Shown piece after piece: positions 63,180-64,000 of a DNA stretch of 64,000 nucleotides. A program made the translations under genes and the position numbers. Where the stretch lies: positions 8,873,486 through 8,937,485 of the forward strand of contig NZ_CP022161.1 in NCBI RefSeq assembly GCF_002214185.1. Direction: 5' to 3'. The stretch's first letter is position 1. Every line of letters starts with the position of its first letter. This DNA comes from Streptomyces capitiformicae (GTDB lineage Bacteria; Actinomycetota; Actinomycetes; Streptomycetales; Streptomycetaceae). Below the pieces are notes generated by a model that was not told where the DNA came from, made no database searches, and was given only the letters and a program-made list of their open reading frames with translations.

Positions 63180-64000
63180 TCACCCACCGCGTTCACCCTG
63201 CCGGGACCGACGTGATCCCGGGTGCCTCTCCAGATGTACTGCCGGAGACGGAGGCTCGCCGCGGCGGACGGAGCCGGGAGCGCGGGCGGCCGGGCGGTCG
63301 GCGCGGGCCGAGGACGTCAGCTGCCAGGGGACGCTGGTGACCATCACACCAGGAGTGAAAAGCAGACGGCTCTCGAGCCAGAGGGCCGACTGGTTGTGGA
63401 GGAGGTTCTCCCACCAGTGACCCACCACGTACTCGGGGATGAAGACGGCCACGATGTCGCGCGGGCTCTCGCGCTGGATGGAGCGCACGTAGTCCACGAC
63501 CGGGCGGGTCACCTCCCGATAGGGGGAGTCGAGGATCTTCAGGGGGACCTCGATGCCATACGCCTCCCAGCGGTCGCGCAGCCGGGCCGCCTCGTCGCGG
63601 TCGACCGAGACGGTGAGCGCCTCCAGGTGGTCGGGACGGAAGGAGCGGGCGTACGACAGGGCGCGCAGGGTCGGTTTGTGGATGGTGGAGACGAGGACGA
63701 TCGCGAACACCCGGCTGGGCGGGGCGAGTTCGCCCCTCGGGTCGGTGACCGCGAGTTCGGCGGCGGTGGCGTCGTAGTGGCGGCGGATGCCGCGCATTGT
63801 CACCCACAGCACGATCGCGGCGACGACCGCGAGCCAAGCACCCTGCGTGAACTTGGTGGCCAGCACGATCAGCAGGACCACACCGGTGACCGCCGCGCCG
63901 GTTCCGTTGATCACCCGGGTGATCTTGTGGTGGCGACGCAGGGCGGGGTCGGTCTCGGTACGCAGTTCGCGGTTCCAGTGCCGGACCATGCCCGTCTGGG
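63180..64000 (-). CDS. APC-family permease, C-terminal part (cut by window edge)
   Basis: The last ~272 residues of a membrane permease; the frame is open through the right edge (QTGMVRHWNRELRTETDP). A pair of late helices (RVINGTGAAVTGVVLLIVLA and GAWLAVVAAIVLWVTMRG) is followed by a soluble domain resembling the UspA-like C-terminal domain of KdgT/KUP-like or APC permeases: RVFAIVLVSTIHKPTLRALS, SRDIVAVF-type strand (here PRDIVAVFIPEYVVGHWWEN) and LLHNQSALWLESRLLFTPGV. The domain probably senses a ligand and gates transport. The substrate is unknown (amino acid or K+). Confidence 0.75.
   Translation of the reverse strand, partial: QTGMVRHWNRELRTETDPALRRHHKITRVINGTGAAVTGVVLLIVLATKFTQGAWLAVVAAIVLWVTMRGIRRHYDATAAELAVTDPRGELAPPSRVFAIVLVSTIHKPTLRALSYARSFRPDHLEALTVSVDRDEAARLRDRWEAYGIEVPLKILDSPYREVTRPVVDYVRSIQRESPRDIVAVFIPEYVVGHWWENLLHNQSALWLESRLLFTPGVMVTSVPWQLTSSARADRPAARAPGSVRRGEPPSPAVHLERHPGSRRSRQGERGG

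Overview
The window is high-GC actinobacterial chromosome, almost certainly a Streptomyces. Evidence: strong G/C third-position bias, GTG and TTG starts, Streptomyces-type RecA/RecX, ClgR, poly-HAMP OsaA and OsaC, and a gene order (two-component system, gluABCD, FAD monooxygenase, cysteine dioxygenase, recX-recA, azlCD, lhr, nei, dps, clgR-cinA-pgsA-rimO, ftsK, osaBAC) that matches, from memory, the S. coelicolor block around SCO5745-SCO5779.

Positions 1-43,190 are mostly conserved core. They hold a sensor kinase/response regulator pair (the kinase runs off the left edge), a glutamate ABC importer, and a small accessory patch (4.7-6.8 kb) with relics of IS5-like and IS630-like transposases around a small secreted four-cysteine protein. 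Next come an FAD monooxygenase and a cysteine dioxygenase, the latter preceded by a 15-codon Cys-rich leader ORF. recA-recX follows with a LexA box, then an AI-2E-type exporter, a DUF3046 protein, a prenyltransferase-like protein and azlCD with an AraC regulator. After these lie a 1,642-aa Lhr-type helicase, nei, a probably leaderless SDR gene, dps, clgR, the overlapping rimO-pgsA-cinA genes, a RodZ-like protein, ftsK, and the osmoadaptation genes osaB, osaA and osaC. A tRNA-Thr(GGT) and a DegT-like protein lacking the PLP-lysine region close the block.

At 43,191-43,266 the core ends in the 3' ~76 nt of a 5S rRNA with its intrinsic terminator. The rest of an rRNA operon is missing, so this looks like a rearrangement or integration scar. 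From there to 64,000 the content is accessory: a cation/proton antiporter + CBS + ArsB/NhaD operon, a GNAT pseudogene broken by a 14-nt triplication, PH-like membrane proteins, a PucR-type regulator, a K+/H+-type antiporter, a gutted helicase, a truncated RCK/TrkA-C-like protein, a YqiJ-like + flotillin + giant DUF3686-like/AAA ATPase module, two small membrane proteins, a second CBS protein and an APC permease cut by the right edge.

Two observations stand out. First, a 19-bp palindrome (ATTGCCGG-N3-CCGGCAAT and variants) lies about 110-140 bp upstream of the antiporter operon, the PucR-like regulator and the flotillin/AAA module, suggesting one regulon controlled by the island's own regulator. 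Second, the YqiJ-like/flotillin/giant AAA module is a good candidate for a poorly described membrane-stress or defence system. Tandem repeats of 6-35 bp are frequent throughout. All family assignments are from reading sequence; no database search was run.
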